A stretch of DNA of 64,000 bases. Source: Solidesulfovibrio magneticus RS-1 (GTDB taxonomy: Bacteria > Desulfobacterota > Desulfovibrionia > Desulfovibrionales > Desulfovibrionaceae). How positions within the stretch are numbered: the first letter of the stretch is position 1; every line of letters starts with the position of its first letter. Positions 1-9,084 of this stretch are shown in pieces. A program made the position numbers and the translations under genes. The stretch lies in contig NC_012796.1 of NCBI RefSeq assembly GCF_000010665.1, forward strand, positions 5,170,001-5,234,000, read 5' to 3'. A model generated the notes under the pieces. It was not told the DNA's origin, ran no database searches, and saw only the letters and a program-made list of their open reading frames with translations.

Positions 1-30
1 CCCCCCGGCCGCCGGAGGCATCTTCCTCTT
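1..30. repeat. GC-rich dispersed repeat, copy a (cut by window edge)
   Basis: This is the right part of the dispersed repeat whose full form is seen at 62696-62740. The shared piece is CCGCCGGAGGCATCTTC, followed by a pyrimidine-rich tail. It lies directly downstream of dut, in the same orientation relative to the gene as most other copies. The left part is beyond the window. Confidence 0.7.
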
Positions 31-37
31 ATCCTTC

Positions 38-502
38 TTATTCTCTCCCCGTATGGCCAAACCCGCCCGCGCCGCGGGCGGTGGCGTCGAGGTCGTCGAC
101 GGGCGTGATGATGGGCCGGATAAAGGGGGCCAGCACGAGCTGGGCGATGCGGTCGTGGCGATTGATGGTCAGGGGCTCGGTGGACGTGTTGAGCAGCCAG
201 ACGATGATTTCGCCCCGGTAGTCCGGGTCAATAACGCCCACGCCCTGGGCCACGGTGAGGCCGTGCTTGGCCCCCAGCCCCGAGCGGGAATAGATGAAGC
301 CGGCCACGCCGGGCATGTCGATGGCGATGGCAATGCCGGTGGGCACGGCGGCGCGATGGCCCGGGGCGATGGTCAGCGATGCGGCCTCGATGTCGGCGCG
401 CAGGTCCAGTCCGGCCGAGCCGGCGGTGCCGACGCTGGGCGGATTGTCGCGGCTGGAGTCGCGCAGGAATTTGACGCGCAGGATGGATGTCGGGCCGGTC
501 AT
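38..502 (-). CDS. dut: dUTP diphosphatase (dUTPase)
   Basis: Hydrolyses dUTP to dUMP and pyrophosphate, keeping uracil out of DNA and supplying dUMP for thymidylate synthesis; a cytosolic homotrimer in this family. The 154-residue length is typical. All five trimeric dUTPase motifs are visible: AGLDLRA (30-36), SRSGLGAKHG (72-81), GVGVIDPDYRGEI (87-99), RIAQLVLAP (118-126) and the C-terminal RGAGGFGHTG (143-152), which closes over the active site. The ATG is preceded by GGAGG at 8 nt. The upstream 60 bases are AT-rich and probably hold the promoter. A repeat copy lies just after the stop. Confidence 0.97.
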   Translation of the reverse strand: MTGPTSILRVKFLRDSSRDNPPSVGTAGSAGLDLRADIEAASLTIAPGHRAAVPTGIAIAIDMPGVAGFIYSRSGLGAKHGLTVAQGVGVIDPDYRGEIIVWLLNTSTEPLTINRHDRIAQLVLAPFIRPIITPVDDLDATARGAGGFGHTGRE

Positions 503-820
503 GATGGTCGCCTCCGGGTCGGGAAATCAGGGGCGTAAAAGTACCCCTTTGACGGGATTTGTAAACGCTTTTTAATTTACTGAAATACTACATTTTTTAG
601 ACGGCGCTTGAGGGCGTTTCGGCGCGGGGTGAGCCAGGCGGACGGGAGGGGCGGAAGACGACGGGGCCGATGGGCAGGCATGGCCGGGCGACCGGAACAA
701 CGATGCGAATCAGAAAACGACGTCGCTGAAGAAGCGCGAGCGCGGCAGGAAGGCGACCGGAAGGCGTGGGGAGCAGCGGAGAGGCGTCGGGGCGGGGGCT
801 ATCGGTCACGCGCCCGGAGA

Positions 821-856
821 CGGCCGCTGCCGGGAGGGGTTTTCCGGCAGCGGCCG
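821..856. terminator. 13-bp inverted repeat, possible terminator
   Basis: Perfect 13-bp arms at 821-833 and 844-856 around a 10-base loop, downstream of ald. There is no T tract, so it may be a secondary transcription barrier or an RNA-stabilising hairpin. Confidence 0.4.
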
Positions 857-896
857 CGTCCGTCGGCATGGCGCGCGGAGAGAGTCCGCGTCAGGC

Positions 897-925
897 GCGG
901 GACGGCCCGTATCCGGCCGTCCCGC
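897..925 (-). terminator. Hairpin after ald
   Basis: Perfect 11-bp arms (897-907 and 915-925) around a 7-base loop, starting 12 bases after the ald stop codon. GC-rich and without a clear U tract. Confidence 0.55.
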
Positions 926-936
926 TGTCGTGGGTC

Positions 937-2049
937 CTACAGCAGGCTGTCCACCGGGGTGTATTCCAGGCCGAAGGCGTCGGAGACGCCCTTGTAGGTG
1001 ACCTTGCCGTGGACGACGTTGGCCCCGGCCTTGATTTCGGCGCTATCCTTCATAGCCTCTTTCCAGCCCTTGCCGGCGATCTGCAGGGCGTAGGGCAAGG
1101 TGGCGTTGGTCAGGGCCATGGTGGAGGTCTTGGCCACCGCGCCGGGCATGTTGGCCACGCAGTAGTGGATCACGCCGTCAACGGTGTAGATGGGGTCGCC
1201 GTGGGTGGTGGGGCGGGAGGTTTCGAAGCAGCCGCCCTGGTCGATGGCCACGTCCACGAGGACCGCGCCCTTTTTCATGGTGGCGAGCATTTCCCGGGTG
1301 ATGAGCTTGGGGGCCTTGGCGCCGGGGATGAGCACCGCGCCCACGACCACGTCGGCCCGGGTGAGCAGGTCGCGCAGAAGGGCCGGGCTGGACATGAGCG
1401 GGAAGCAGTTCTTGGGCATGATGTCGCTGAGGTAACGCAGCCGGTCCAGGTTGAGGTCGAGGATGTAGACCTTGGCACCCAGGCCGCAGGCCATCTTGGC
1501 CGCGTTGGCCCCGACTTCGCCGCCGCCGATGACCACCACCGTGGCCGGATCGACGCCGGTGACGCCACCGAGCAGCACGCCCAGGCCGCCGTGTTCCATT
1601 TCGAGATATTTCGCGCCCTGCTGGATAGCCATGCGGCCGGCGACTTCGCTCATGGGGGTCAGCAGGGGCAGGGAACCGTCGGCCTTCTGGATGGTTTCGT
1701 AGGCGATGCCGACGCACTTGCTCTTAATCAGCGCATGGGTCTGGCGCTCGTCGGCGGCCAGATGCAGGTAGGTGAAGACGATCTGGCCTTCGCGGATGAG
1801 GTCGTACTCGGCCGGCAGGGGCTCCTTGACGTGCATGACCATGTCGGCGCGCTCGAAGATTTCCTTGGGCGTGGCCACCATCTCCGCGCCGGCGGCGATG
1901 TAGGCGTCGTCATCGAACCCGCTTCCCGCGCCGGCGTTTTTCTCGACCAGCATGGTATGACCATTTTGGCGCATCACTTCCACGCCGGCCGGGGTCATGC
2001 ACACGCGATTCTCTTCGGACTTGATCTCTTTGAGGATGCCAACGATCAT
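937..2049 (-). CDS. ald: Alanine dehydrogenase
   Basis: NAD-dependent oxidative deamination of L-alanine to pyruvate and ammonium (reversible). 370 residues, the usual length. The catalytic Lys and His fall at the family positions: K75 in the VKEPLP segment and H96 in YLHLAA. The Rossmann motif VVVIGGGEVG lies near residue 170, and the C-terminal signature DQGGCFETSRPTTH is intact. The start chosen is the ATG of MIVGILKEIK, preceded by GGAG at about 7 nt. A longer in-frame start at 2184 exists, but its extra 45 residues do not look like Ald and cross a hairpin. The upstream gene on the same strand is a TyrR-like regulator, so alanine- or aromatic-amino-acid-responsive control is plausible. 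Confidence 0.96.
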   Translation of the reverse strand: MIVGILKEIKSEENRVCMTPAGVEVMRQNGHTMLVEKNAGAGSGFDDDAYIAAGAEMVATPKEIFERADMVMHVKEPLPAEYDLIREGQIVFTYLHLAADERQTHALIKSKCVGIAYETIQKADGSLPLLTPMSEVAGRMAIQQGAKYLEMEHGGLGVLLGGVTGVDPATVVVIGGGEVGANAAKMACGLGAKVYILDLNLDRLRYLSDIMPKNCFPLMSSPALLRDLLTRADVVVGAVLIPGAKAPKLITREMLATMKKGAVLVDVAIDQGGCFETSRPTTHGDPIYTVDGVIHYCVANMPGAVAKTSTMALTNATLPYALQIAGKGWKEAMKDSAEIKAGANVVHGKVTYKGVSDAFGLEYTPVDSLL

Positions 2050-2372
2050 TTCGAACTCCGGTTTACGGGTTGCCGTCGGGGAATTTCTCTTGCCGTCCCC
2101 CTTGGTTAGCAAGTCCCTTGCCAGGGTTCCGCAGGGAGCCGAAAAAAACGCCGCCCAGAGGCGGCGTTTTTGCGAAATATGCAAAAAATGTAAAATTGCG
2201 GCACATTAGAAAACAATGAGGCGACGCCTGCCCGCCTCTCTCGGGGCGCACCCGGCAGAAATCCTGTCGGCGAGGCCGGGGGTAAATGGTCCGGCCGCCG
2301 CCGCTTGGAACGAAAAAATTCCAAAAAGCCTCTTCTTCACACCATTGAGCTGAAATCAAAGATAAAAAATAA
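2050..2372. promoter_or_regulatory. ald upstream/leader region
   Basis: About 320 bases between the regulator's terminator and ald. They hold an AT-rich stretch (about 2167-2220) suited to a promoter, and a strong 12-bp hairpin with A and T tracts (2144-2171). The hairpin lies 95 bases before the ald start, so it would sit in a leader if transcription begins in the AT-rich stretch. No canonical sigma-54 -24/-12 box was found by eye, and no known riboswitch fold was recognised. Confidence 0.4.
2144..2171. terminator. Bidirectional intrinsic terminator / leader hairpin
   Basis: Arms AAAAACGCCGCC (2144-2155) and GGCGGCGTTTTT (2160-2171), perfect 12 bp with a 4-base loop. It reads as an intrinsic terminator on both strands. 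Since the regulator already has its own terminator at 2373-2409, this hairpin may act on ald transcription itself (attenuation). That role is inferred. Confidence 0.7.
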
Positions 2373-2409
2373 TGGCATGAAAACGGACCAGCGGTCCGAT
2401 TTCATGCCA
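2373..2409 (-). terminator. Terminator overlapping the stop codon of the TyrR-like gene
   Basis: Near-perfect 17-base arms (2373-2389 and 2393-2409) with a 3-base loop. On the minus strand they are followed by a T-rich stretch. The TGA stop of the regulator gene lies within the first arm. Confidence 0.8.
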
Positions 2410-3973
2410 AGCGATGCTTCTTGACCTTCTGCAGGAGGGCCGTATGGGACAGGCCCAGTTCCCGGGCGGCCTGGCGCAGGCTCTTGCGCCCTTTGAGCGC
2501 GCTTTCCAGCAGGTCACGCTCGTAACGCTCCATGGCCGCTCGCAGGGACAACCGGCCGCCGACGTCGGAGACTGCGCCCCCGCCGGCCAGGGGGTCGCGG
2601 CCAAGCTCGTGGACCAGCAACACGTGGCGCTCGCCGATGACGGGCTGGTCGCACAGGATGGCGGCGCGTTCGACCACGTTTTTGAGTTCCCGCACGTTGC
2701 CCGGCCAGCCGTGGCGCACAAGCTTGTCCCTGGCGGCCGGGTCAAAGCCCGTCAGTTCCTTGCCCAGCCGGGCCGAGAGCTGGAACAGAAAATGGTCGGC
2801 CAGGGCGCAAATGTCCTCGGGACGCTCGCGCAGGGGCGGGATGTGCAGGGGCAGGACGTTTATGCGGTAGTAGAGGTCCTCGCGGAAAAGCCCCTTTTCC
2901 ACGAACTGCTCCAGATTGCGGTTGGTGGCCGTGATGATGCGGGCGTTGGCCTGGGTTTCCCGGCTGTCGCCCAGGCGGCGCAGGCGGCCGTTCTGGATCA
3001 GGCGCAGGATCTTGGCCTGGGCGGCCAGGGGCATTTCGGCGATCTCGTCGAAAAACACGGTGCCGTCCTTGGCCAGCTCGAAAAGCCCGGGCTTGCCCTC
3101 GCGCCGGGCTCCGGAAAACGCGCCCCCCACGTAGCCGAACAGTTCGCTTTCCATGAGCGTTTCGGGCACGGCCGCGCAGTTGATGGCCACGAACTGGCCG
3201 GGCAGGCCGCTGGCGGCGTGCATGGCCTGGGCCAGCATGTCCTTGCCGGTGCCGGATTCGCCCCGGATGGTCACGATGGCCTCGGAGGAGGCGATTTTTT
3301 CGGCCATGGCCACCACTTGCCGCATGGCCGCGCTGGCCCCGATGATGTCGCTGAAGCCCACGTCGGCCGGCTCGTAGATGGACTTGGCCAGGTCGCGGAT
3401 CTCCTGGGCGTCCTTGGCGATCTCCACGGCCCCGGTCACGCCGCCTTCGGCGTCGAGGATGGGGCGGCCGGTGGCGAAGTATTGCAGGCGCTTGCGCCCA
3501 ACCGTCACGTTCTTGCGAACGTTGTTGTAGCGCCGGCCTTCCAGGCAGCCCAGGATGGCGTGGTCGGGCAGGGGCAGTTCCCGCACGTGGCGGCCGACGG
3601 GATCGGCGCGGCCGCATTTGAAGTTCTCCCGGGCCACGTTGTTGATAAGCGTCACGCAGCCGCTGGCGTCGATGGCGACCACGGACTCGTCCACGTTGTC
3701 CAGGACCGTGCGCAGCAGGTTGGCCTGCTTTTCGTGGGGCATGGCCTCGATGCAGCTGATGCGCAGCAGCCCCGGGCAGGCGGCCAGCATGGACATCAAG
3801 TCCTTGCGCGGGCAGTCGCCGCGTTCGTGGTCGATCTCCAGGAAGACATGGGCGCAGCCGTGCTCCTGGGCCACTTCCATGGACAGGATGTTATGGCCCC
3901 GGCTGGCCAGCAGGGCGGAAATGTCGGCCACGACGCCGACGCGGTCGGTGAATTTCAGATGCAGCTTGCTCAT
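2402..3973 (-). CDS. TyrR-like regulator: ACT-PAS-AAA+ (sigma-54 interaction type)-HTH
   Basis: DNA-binding regulator of 523 residues with the architecture of TyrR/PhhR proteins. It has an ACT domain (about 1-78, normally a small-ligand, often amino-acid, sensor), a PAS domain (about 85-185), an AAA+ domain from about 207 with Walker A GESGTGKD (238-245) and Walker B GTVFFDE (304-310), and a C-terminal helix-turn-helix (LRQAARELGLSHTAL). The sigma-54 contact loop reads GAFSGA (284-289) instead of GAFTGA. This is a conservative change, so sigma-54 activation remains possible. The ATG follows GGGGAGAG. It is immediately upstream of ald on the same strand and most likely controls it; its own expression is separated by a terminator. 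Confidence 0.9.
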   Translation of the reverse strand: MSKLHLKFTDRVGVVADISALLASRGHNILSMEVAQEHGCAHVFLEIDHERGDCPRKDLMSMLAACPGLLRISCIEAMPHEKQANLLRTVLDNVDESVVAIDASGCVTLINNVARENFKCGRADPVGRHVRELPLPDHAILGCLEGRRYNNVRKNVTVGRKRLQYFATGRPILDAEGGVTGAVEIAKDAQEIRDLAKSIYEPADVGFSDIIGASAAMRQVVAMAEKIASSEAIVTIRGESGTGKDMLAQAMHAASGLPGQFVAINCAAVPETLMESELFGYVGGAFSGARREGKPGLFELAKDGTVFFDEIAEMPLAAQAKILRLIQNGRLRRLGDSRETQANARIITATNRNLEQFVEKGLFREDLYYRINVLPLHIPPLRERPEDICALADHFLFQLSARLGKELTGFDPAARDKLVRHGWPGNVRELKNVVERAAILCDQPVIGERHVLLVHELGRDPLAGGGAVSDVGGRLSLRAAMERYERDLLESALKGRKSLRQAARELGLSHTALLQKVKKHRLA

Positions 3974-4233
3974 GAGCGCTCTCCCCGGCCAAGGCGCAGG
4001 CCGCCTTGGCGGCGGCCCGGGCCGCGCGTTCCCGGGTATGCGCCGAAAGGACGGCGACGATCAAGCACAATCCCCGGCCGGGCTTTTGTCTCCGGCTCGG
4101 TCGGCGTCCGGCGTCATCTCGGCGACGTTTTCGGGGCGGCCTTGCCTTTTGCGGAACCTTATGGATAGATGCCGGCATGACGGCGCACAGCGGCGACGCC
4201 GTGCGACCGCAAGGACTTACTCAAGGGGAACCT

Positions 4234-6804
4234 ATGCAGCCGTTACGTGTCTACAGCGTGGTGCCGAAACTTCCGGAGAAGCTGCGGCCGCTTTGGGATC
4301 TGGCCTATAATCTGCTCTTTTCCTGGAACGACGACATCGTGTCGCTTTTCGCCCAGGTCGATCGTAAAATCTGGCGCGAGTGCTACGGCAATCCGGTCTG
4401 CTTCCTCAACCGCCTGCCGCAAAAGACCCTGGAAGCCCTGGCCGAGGACGACTTTTTCGTGGAGCGCGTGGCCGATCTGCGCCAAAGCCTGGCCACCTAT
4501 CTGGCCCGCAAGAACTCGTCCATTCCCTTCCCGGACCGCGACGGCACGCCGGTCATCGCTTATTTCAGCCTGGAGTACGGCATCAGCCAGTGCCTGCCGG
4601 TCTATTCCGGCGGCCTGGGGATTCTGGCCGGCGACCATCTCAAATCGGCCAGCGACCTGTGCGTGCCCCTGGTCGGCATCGGGCTGTGCTACCAGCAGGG
4701 CTATTTCCGCCAGTACCTCACCCCGGACGGCTGGCAGCAGGAACGCTACCCCATCTACGACTTCGAGCAGATGCCACTGACCTTGTGCAAGGACGAGGCC
4801 GGCAATCCGTTGCTCGTCCATGTGGACCTCAAGGGCGAGCGGGTGGCGGCCCAGCTGTGGAAGGCGCAAGTCGGGCGCGTTTCGCTCTATCTCATGGACA
4901 CTAACGTGCCGGAAAATCAGCCCGGCACGCGCCAGCTCACCAACCGCCTCTACGGCGGCGACCTGGAAACCCGGGTGCGCCAGGAATACCTGCTCGGCAT
5001 CGGCGGCATCCGCGCCCTGGAGGTCCTTGGCCTCAAGCCCAAGGTCATCCACATGAACGAGGGCCATTCGGCCTTCGCCGGCCTGGAGCGCATCGCCAAC
5101 TTCATGGACAAGCACCAGCTGTCCTTCGAGGCGGCCATGGAGCTGGTGGCTTCCAGCTCCATCTTCACCACCCACACCCCGGTGCCGGCCGGCAACGACC
5201 GGTTTCCGCCGGAACTCATCCAGGCCTATTTCGAGGACTACGCCAAGCGCCTGGGTCTGGCCTTCAAGGTGCTCTTGGCCCTTGGCCGCGAGGACCCGCG
5301 AAACGACACCGAGCATTTCTGCATGACCGTGCTGGCGCTCAAGCTCTCGCGCTTTAATAACGGCGTGTCCCAGCTCCACGGCGAGGTCTCGCGCAAGATG
5401 TGGAACCGGGTCTGGACCCAGTATCCCATGGAAGACGTGCCCATCGGGGCCATCACCAACGGCGTCCACGTGCCGACCTGGGTGGCCCAGGACCTGGCCG
5501 CCCTCTACGACCGCTACCTCGGGGCCAACTGGCGCGAGGACCCGGACACCACCCGCGTCTTTTCCCAGGCCCACCTCATCTCCGACGCCGAGCTGTGGCG
5601 CACCCACGAACGGCTGCGCGAACGGCTCATCGGCTACGTGCGCGAGCGTTTACGGGACCAGTTGCTGGCGCGCGGGGCCAAGCGCAAGGAACTGCAGACC
5701 GCCGAGGAGGTCCTCGATCCCCAGGCGCTGACCATCGGCTTCGCCCGGCGGTTCGCCACCTACAAGCGGGCCGGCATGCTGCTCCAGGACAAGGAGCGGC
5801 TCATCCGCATCATGTCCGACGCCAAGCGTCCGGTGCAGTTCATTTTCGCCGACAAGGCCCATCCCCACGACAACGAGGGCAAGCGGCTCATTCAGGAACT
5901 GGTGCAGCTGTGCACCAGCCCAACCTGCCGCTACAACATGGTTTTTCTCGAAGACTACGACATGGAGATCGCCAGCTACCTCGTCCAGGGCGTGGACGTG
6001 TGGCTCAACACGCCGCGCCGGCCGCTGGAGGCCTGCGGCACCAGCGGCATGAAGGCCATGTGCAACGGCGTGCTCAACTTCTCGACCCTGGACGGCTGGT
6101 GGGCCGAGGCCTGGAAACCCGACAACAGCGTGGGCTGGGCCGTGGGCATGGGCGAGGAATACGAGGACGCCGGCTACCAGGACTTCGTGGAGAGCCAAAC
6201 GCTCTACAACATCCTGGAAAACGAGATCATCCCGACCTTTTACGAGCGGGGCCACGGCAATCTGCCGCGCAACTGGATTCGCAAGATGAAGGATTCCATT
6301 TGCGAGCTCACACCGGTCTACAACTCCCACCGCATGGTGGAGGACTACGCCCGCATCGCCTACATCCCGGCCCTGGAGAACTACACCCGCCTGACGCGCG
6401 AGGAATGCGCCCCGGCCAAGGACCTGGCCTCCTGGCGCATGGACATCATGACCAAGTGGGGCGGCCTTGATGTCCGCAACGTGCGGGCCGGCGACCCCGA
6501 GCAGCTGCACGTGGGCGACCCGGTGCGGGTGACCTGCGAGGTGCATCTAAACGGCATCCGCCCCCAAGACGTGTCGGTGCAGATCTACGCCGGCCGGCTG
6601 GACGTGGAAGGCAAGTTCGCCCAGCGCGAGACGGTGGACATGCGGCCGGTGGAGACGACGGCCGACGGCTGGCATGTCTATATGGGCGAAGTGCAGCCCT
6701 CCGAGGCCGGGCGTTTCGGCTTCACGGTGCGGGTGTTGCCGCACCATCCGCTGCTGCTCGACTCCCACAGCCTGGGGCTGATTCGCTGGGCCCAGGGGGC
6801 GTAG
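4234..6804 (+). CDS. glgP: Alpha-glucan (glycogen/maltodextrin) phosphorylase
   Basis: Releases glucose 1-phosphate from alpha-1,4-glucans using phosphate and a PLP cofactor; mobilises stored glycogen. 856 residues, matching the prokaryotic alpha-glucan phosphorylase subfamily that carries an N-terminal DUF3417-type domain. The PLP lysine is K607 in [14 protein letters not shown]. The ATG was chosen because AGGGGA lies 5 nt before it and the protein from there begins with the expected family N-terminus. An upstream in-frame extension to 4006 looks non-coding. The gene is divergent from the TyrR-like regulator, with about 260 bases between them. An AT-rich hairpin ends it. Confidence 0.95.
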   Translation: MQPLRVYSVVPKLPEKLRPLWDLAYNLLFSWNDDIVSLFAQVDRKIWRECYGNPVCFLNRLPQKTLEALAEDDFFVERVADLRQSLATYLARKNSSIPFPDRDGTPVIAYFSLEYGISQCLPVYSGGLGILAGDHLKSASDLCVPLVGIGLCYQQGYFRQYLTPDGWQQERYPIYDFEQMPLTLCKDEAGNPLLVHVDLKGERVAAQLWKAQVGRVSLYLMDTNVPENQPGTRQLTNRLYGGDLETRVRQEYLLGIGGIRALEVLGLKPKVIHMNEGHSAFAGLERIANFMDKHQLSFEAAMELVASSSIFTTHTPVPAGNDRFPPELIQAYFEDYAKRLGLAFKVLLALGREDPRNDTEHFCMTVLALKLSRFNNGVSQLHGEVSRKMWNRVWTQYPMEDVPIGAITNGVHVPTWVAQDLAALYDRYLGANWREDPDTTRVFSQAHLISDAELWRTHERLRERLIGYVRERLRDQLLARGAKRKELQTAEEVLDPQALTIGFARRFATYKRAGMLLQDKERLIRIMSDAKRPVQFIFADKAHPHDNEGKRLIQELVQLCTSPTCRYNMVFLEDYDMEIASYLVQGVDVWLNTPRRPLEACGTSGMKAMCNGVLNFSTLDGWWAEAWKPDNSVGWAVGMGEEYEDAGYQDFVESQTLYNILENEIIPTFYERGHGNLPRNWIRKMKDSICELTPVYNSHRMVEDYARIAYIPALENYTRLTREECAPAKDLASWRMDIMTKWGGLDVRNVRAGDPEQLHVGDPVRVTCEVHLNGIRPQDVSVQIYAGRLDVEGKFAQRETVDMRPVETTADGWHVYMGEVQPSEAGRFGFTVRVLPHHPLLLDSHSLGLIRWAQGA

Positions 6805-6813
6805 GAAATGTCC

Positions 6814-6841
6814 CTTAAAAAATACGGCAGTATTTTTTAAG
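6814..6841. terminator. AT-rich terminator after glgP
   Basis: Perfect 12-bp arms (6814-6825, 6830-6841) with loop GGCA. The right arm ends in a T6 run, giving an intrinsic-terminator shape on both strands. Confidence 0.75.
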
Positions 6842-7023
6842 AAAAATCACAATATGAGCCTGTTAACCGCGACGCTAGGCGGGGAAAGCTCACGACGACA
6901 AGAAAGGCGGGCCGTTCCGGGAGGGGCGGCCCGACGTCTTTGCAGCATGACGCGTAGCGACAATACTGCAACAGGACAACGTAAACAACGTCGGAATCGC
7001 ACGCCGCCAGAGGGAACGACACC

Positions 7024-7659
7024 GTGGAATTCTGGGAATCAAGCTTCAGAGACAAGCAAGAAATGTGGGGAATGGAGCCTGCGGATTCCGCCCTCGTCGC
7101 GCTGGAGTTATTCAAGCACAACGGATCACAAAAGATCTTAATACCGGGCTTCGGATACGGCAGGAACGCCAAAGTATTCCTGGACAACGGACTAGACGTC
7201 ACCGGCATTGAGATTTCGGAAACCGCTATCCGCTTGGCAAAAGAACACTACGGCAACAGCTTCAAGATTCACCACGGCGCCGTTGACGCTATGCCTTTTG
7301 ACTCCGAATTGTACGATGGAATATTTTGCTATGCCTTAATACACCTATTAGACGCCAAAGAACGATCAAATCTGATAAGAAATTGCTACGAGCAACTTGC
7401 GCCCAATGGACTCATGATTTTTCTGACCATATCAAAACTTGACGCCAGATACGGGAAGGGAAAAGAACTACGCAAAGACACCTTCGAGACAGCGCATGGC
7501 GTGACGCTGTTCTTCTACGATGAAGAATCCGCGAAACGAGAATTTGGGCCCTATGGATTGATCAATTTTGCGGAGTGGACGGAACCGGCTGCAACCATGG
7601 AGAACAAACCGAGGCAACATTTTTGCCAGATACTTTGCAAAAAGAACACGTCGCCATAA
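7024..7659 (+). CDS. Class I SAM-dependent methyltransferase
   Basis: Predicted SAM-dependent methyltransferase of 211 residues. The glycine-rich motif I is ILIPGFGYGR (38-47), followed by the acidic end of strand 2 (GIEISE) and post-motif segments of the UbiE/TehB-like fold (DGIFCYALIHLL, LAPNGLMIFL). The substrate is unknown; the closest flavour is TehB/thiopurine methyltransferase-like. It starts with GTG after AGAGGGA. Base composition is near 50% GC, with codons rare in the neighbours (ATA, TTA, AGA), so it looks horizontally acquired. The gene after it is a truncated transporter, as if this insertion broke an older locus. Confidence 0.8.
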   Translation: MEFWESSFRDKQEMWGMEPADSALVALELFKHNGSQKILIPGFGYGRNAKVFLDNGLDVTGIEISETAIRLAKEHYGNSFKIHHGAVDAMPFDSELYDGIFCYALIHLLDAKERSNLIRNCYEQLAPNGLMIFLTISKLDARYGKGKELRKDTFETAHGVTLFFYDEESAKREFGPYGLINFAEWTEPAATMENKPRQHFCQILCKKNTSP

Positions 7660-7700
7660 CGACGCACCAATAACGCCCAGAGACATCGGAGCTTCACCCC

Positions 7701-7967
7701 ATGTCCGTCCTTCTCGCGGTTTGCGCCACCGGCGTGGTCGTGGCCTGTCTGGTGGACGCCGCCCGGCTGGCCGTCTACGCCGGCCACCTGTCCGCGCCGG
7801 GCGTGGCCGACAACCTCCCCCTACTCCTGGCCGCCTCGGCCTGCGCCTTTGCCGGAGCCTTCGCCGGGGCACGCATCCTGGGCAAGATGACCCTCGACGG
7901 CGTAAACAGGCTGGTCGGCTGGATGCTGCTGGTCCTGGCCGGGCTGTTGGCGACGGGCCTTGTCTAG
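7701..7967 (+). pseudogene. C-terminal half of a TSUP (TauE/SafE-type) permease, truncated
   Basis: An 88-residue, very hydrophobic protein with about three membrane segments. The order (DAARLAVY, then a helix with FAGAFAGARILGKM, then a last helix LVGWMLLVLAGLLATGL) resembles the C-terminal half of TSUP-family exporters, which are normally about 250 residues. No matching N-terminal half is found upstream, where the AT-rich methyltransferase lies. It may be a decaying remnant; an independent small membrane protein cannot be excluded. It starts with ATG, but the ribosome site is weak. Confidence 0.55.
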
Positions 7968-8121
7968 CATTTCCCTTGCTTGACGCCGTCCAAGGGCATC
8001 AACTATATGGCGACCGGTAGTCTTGCGGTCCGTTTCGCTTGGCAGGACCGCGCCCGGCAATCGCGCAATTGCCAGGAGCGTCCGTTTTATCGCCAATAAT
8101 GCAAAGGAAAATCGACCAGCC

Positions 8122-8991
8122 ATGAGCAAGAAACAGGGCATCGCCGTCGGCGTCATCGTTTTCCTCGCCATAGCATACTTTGGCCTGACGCAATACGCCT
8201 CCCACGTCGCCAAGACACGCCTTGAGGCCGCCATCGCCAAGAAAGGGCCCTTCGTACAAATTCTTTACGGAAACGTCTCGTACAACATCTTCACGCAAAA
8301 CACCGTCATCCGTGCCGTCTCGTTCAAGGGTCCGAAGATGGCCGCGCCGATCTTTGCCAAGGAAATTATTGTGCGCCGCCTGGAGATGGATTCTCCCAAA
8401 CCGACGTCCGTCTCCATGGATATCCTGGGTATCGAACTGGAGCCGTCCGCCCTGGGCAGGGAGGCGGCCGCCGAGCTGGCCGCCCTGGGCTACGCCGGGC
8501 CGTGGTCGTGCGATGTGACCGTCGACATGGACAGCCTGGTTGAAAAGCGGGAACTCAAGAGCCACATGGTCTATGCGGCCAAGAACGTCGGCTCCTTGCG
8601 CCTCGACTTCGTGCTCGGCAATCTGGACTTTGCCGCCGCCAAGCCCGAGGCGGTCATGGCCGGCCTGTTCAACTGCGCCTTGAAGCAGGCGGAAATGGCC
8701 TATACCGACGCTTCCCTTGTCGAGCGTATCTTCAAGCAAAACGCCGCGAAACAAGGCCTGGATCTGCCGGCCTACAAGAAGCAATTGGCCGATCAGCTCG
8801 ACACGTCATTGCAGCGTTCGTCAAAGCCCCTGCCCCAGGCCTTTATCAACGCTCTCAAGCAGTTTGTGGAAAACCCGCGCCAGCTCACCATTTCCGCCAA
8901 CCCGACCGCTCCTGTCTCCTTCATGGAACTGCTCAAGGCCGGCACGCCCGAGGCCGTCGCCAACCTGCTCGCCCTGGACATCAAGTCCTGA
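8122..8991 (+). CDS. Membrane-anchored protein of unknown function
   Basis: 289 residues. An N-terminal hydrophobic segment (about 6-25, IAVGVIVFLAIAYFGL) acts as a signal anchor. The remaining roughly 260 residues are soluble and presumably periplasmic, with mixed alpha/beta character and a Lys/Gln-rich helical second half. I do not recognise the family. The ATG of MSKKQG was chosen because the membrane segment then starts at the usual distance from the N-terminus; earlier in-frame starts add an unlikely Arg-rich tail. It stands alone between the truncated permease and the toxin-antitoxin pair. Confidence 0.75.
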   Translation: MSKKQGIAVGVIVFLAIAYFGLTQYASHVAKTRLEAAIAKKGPFVQILYGNVSYNIFTQNTVIRAVSFKGPKMAAPIFAKEIIVRRLEMDSPKPTSVSMDILGIELEPSALGREAAAELAALGYAGPWSCDVTVDMDSLVEKRELKSHMVYAAKNVGSLRLDFVLGNLDFAAAKPEAVMAGLFNCALKQAEMAYTDASLVERIFKQNAAKQGLDLPAYKKQLADQLDTSLQRSSKPLPQAFINALKQFVENPRQLTISANPTAPVSFMELLKAGTPEAVANLLALDIKS

Positions 8992-9040
8992 GGCCCCTCC
9001 GACACCAAGCGGCACACGGCGCCAATCTCTGCCTTGACCC

Positions 9041-9057
9041 GGTAGTTCTTGGTAGTT
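9041..9057 (+). promoter_or_regulatory. Putative operator of the toxin-antitoxin module
   Basis: Two copies of GGTAGTT at 9041-9047 and 9051-9057, exactly 10 bases apart, 28 bases upstream of the antitoxin start. One-turn spacing is what two ribbon-helix-helix dimers would bind. Antitoxin autoregulation is standard for such modules; the site itself is inferred. Confidence 0.4.
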
Positions 9058-9084
9058 AGAAGGACTATAACGGAGGGCGTCATC

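Larger units (their letters stand above)
503..936. other. Intergenic region between dut and ald, no gene supported
   Basis: About 430 bases. The first 95 are AT-rich (dut promoter side). The rest is very GC-rich, with open frames on both strands whose translations look like random Arg/Ala/Pro-rich sequence. Two hairpins are present (821-856 and 897-925). I see no convincing gene. Confidence 0.6.

Noticed and set aside
597-997. Open frames on both strands between dut and ald
   Set aside because: Translations are Arg/Ala/Pro-rich with no motif or ribosome site, as expected for chance frames in very GC-rich DNA.
2050-2184. N-terminal extension of ald to an upstream ATG
   Set aside because: The 45 extra residues cross a terminator-like hairpin and do not resemble Ald; the internal ATG has the ribosome site and the family start MIVGILKE.
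2172-2360. Glycine- or other riboswitch upstream of ald
   Set aside because: The conserved core sequences of known amino-acid riboswitches were not seen; only a plain hairpin is supported.
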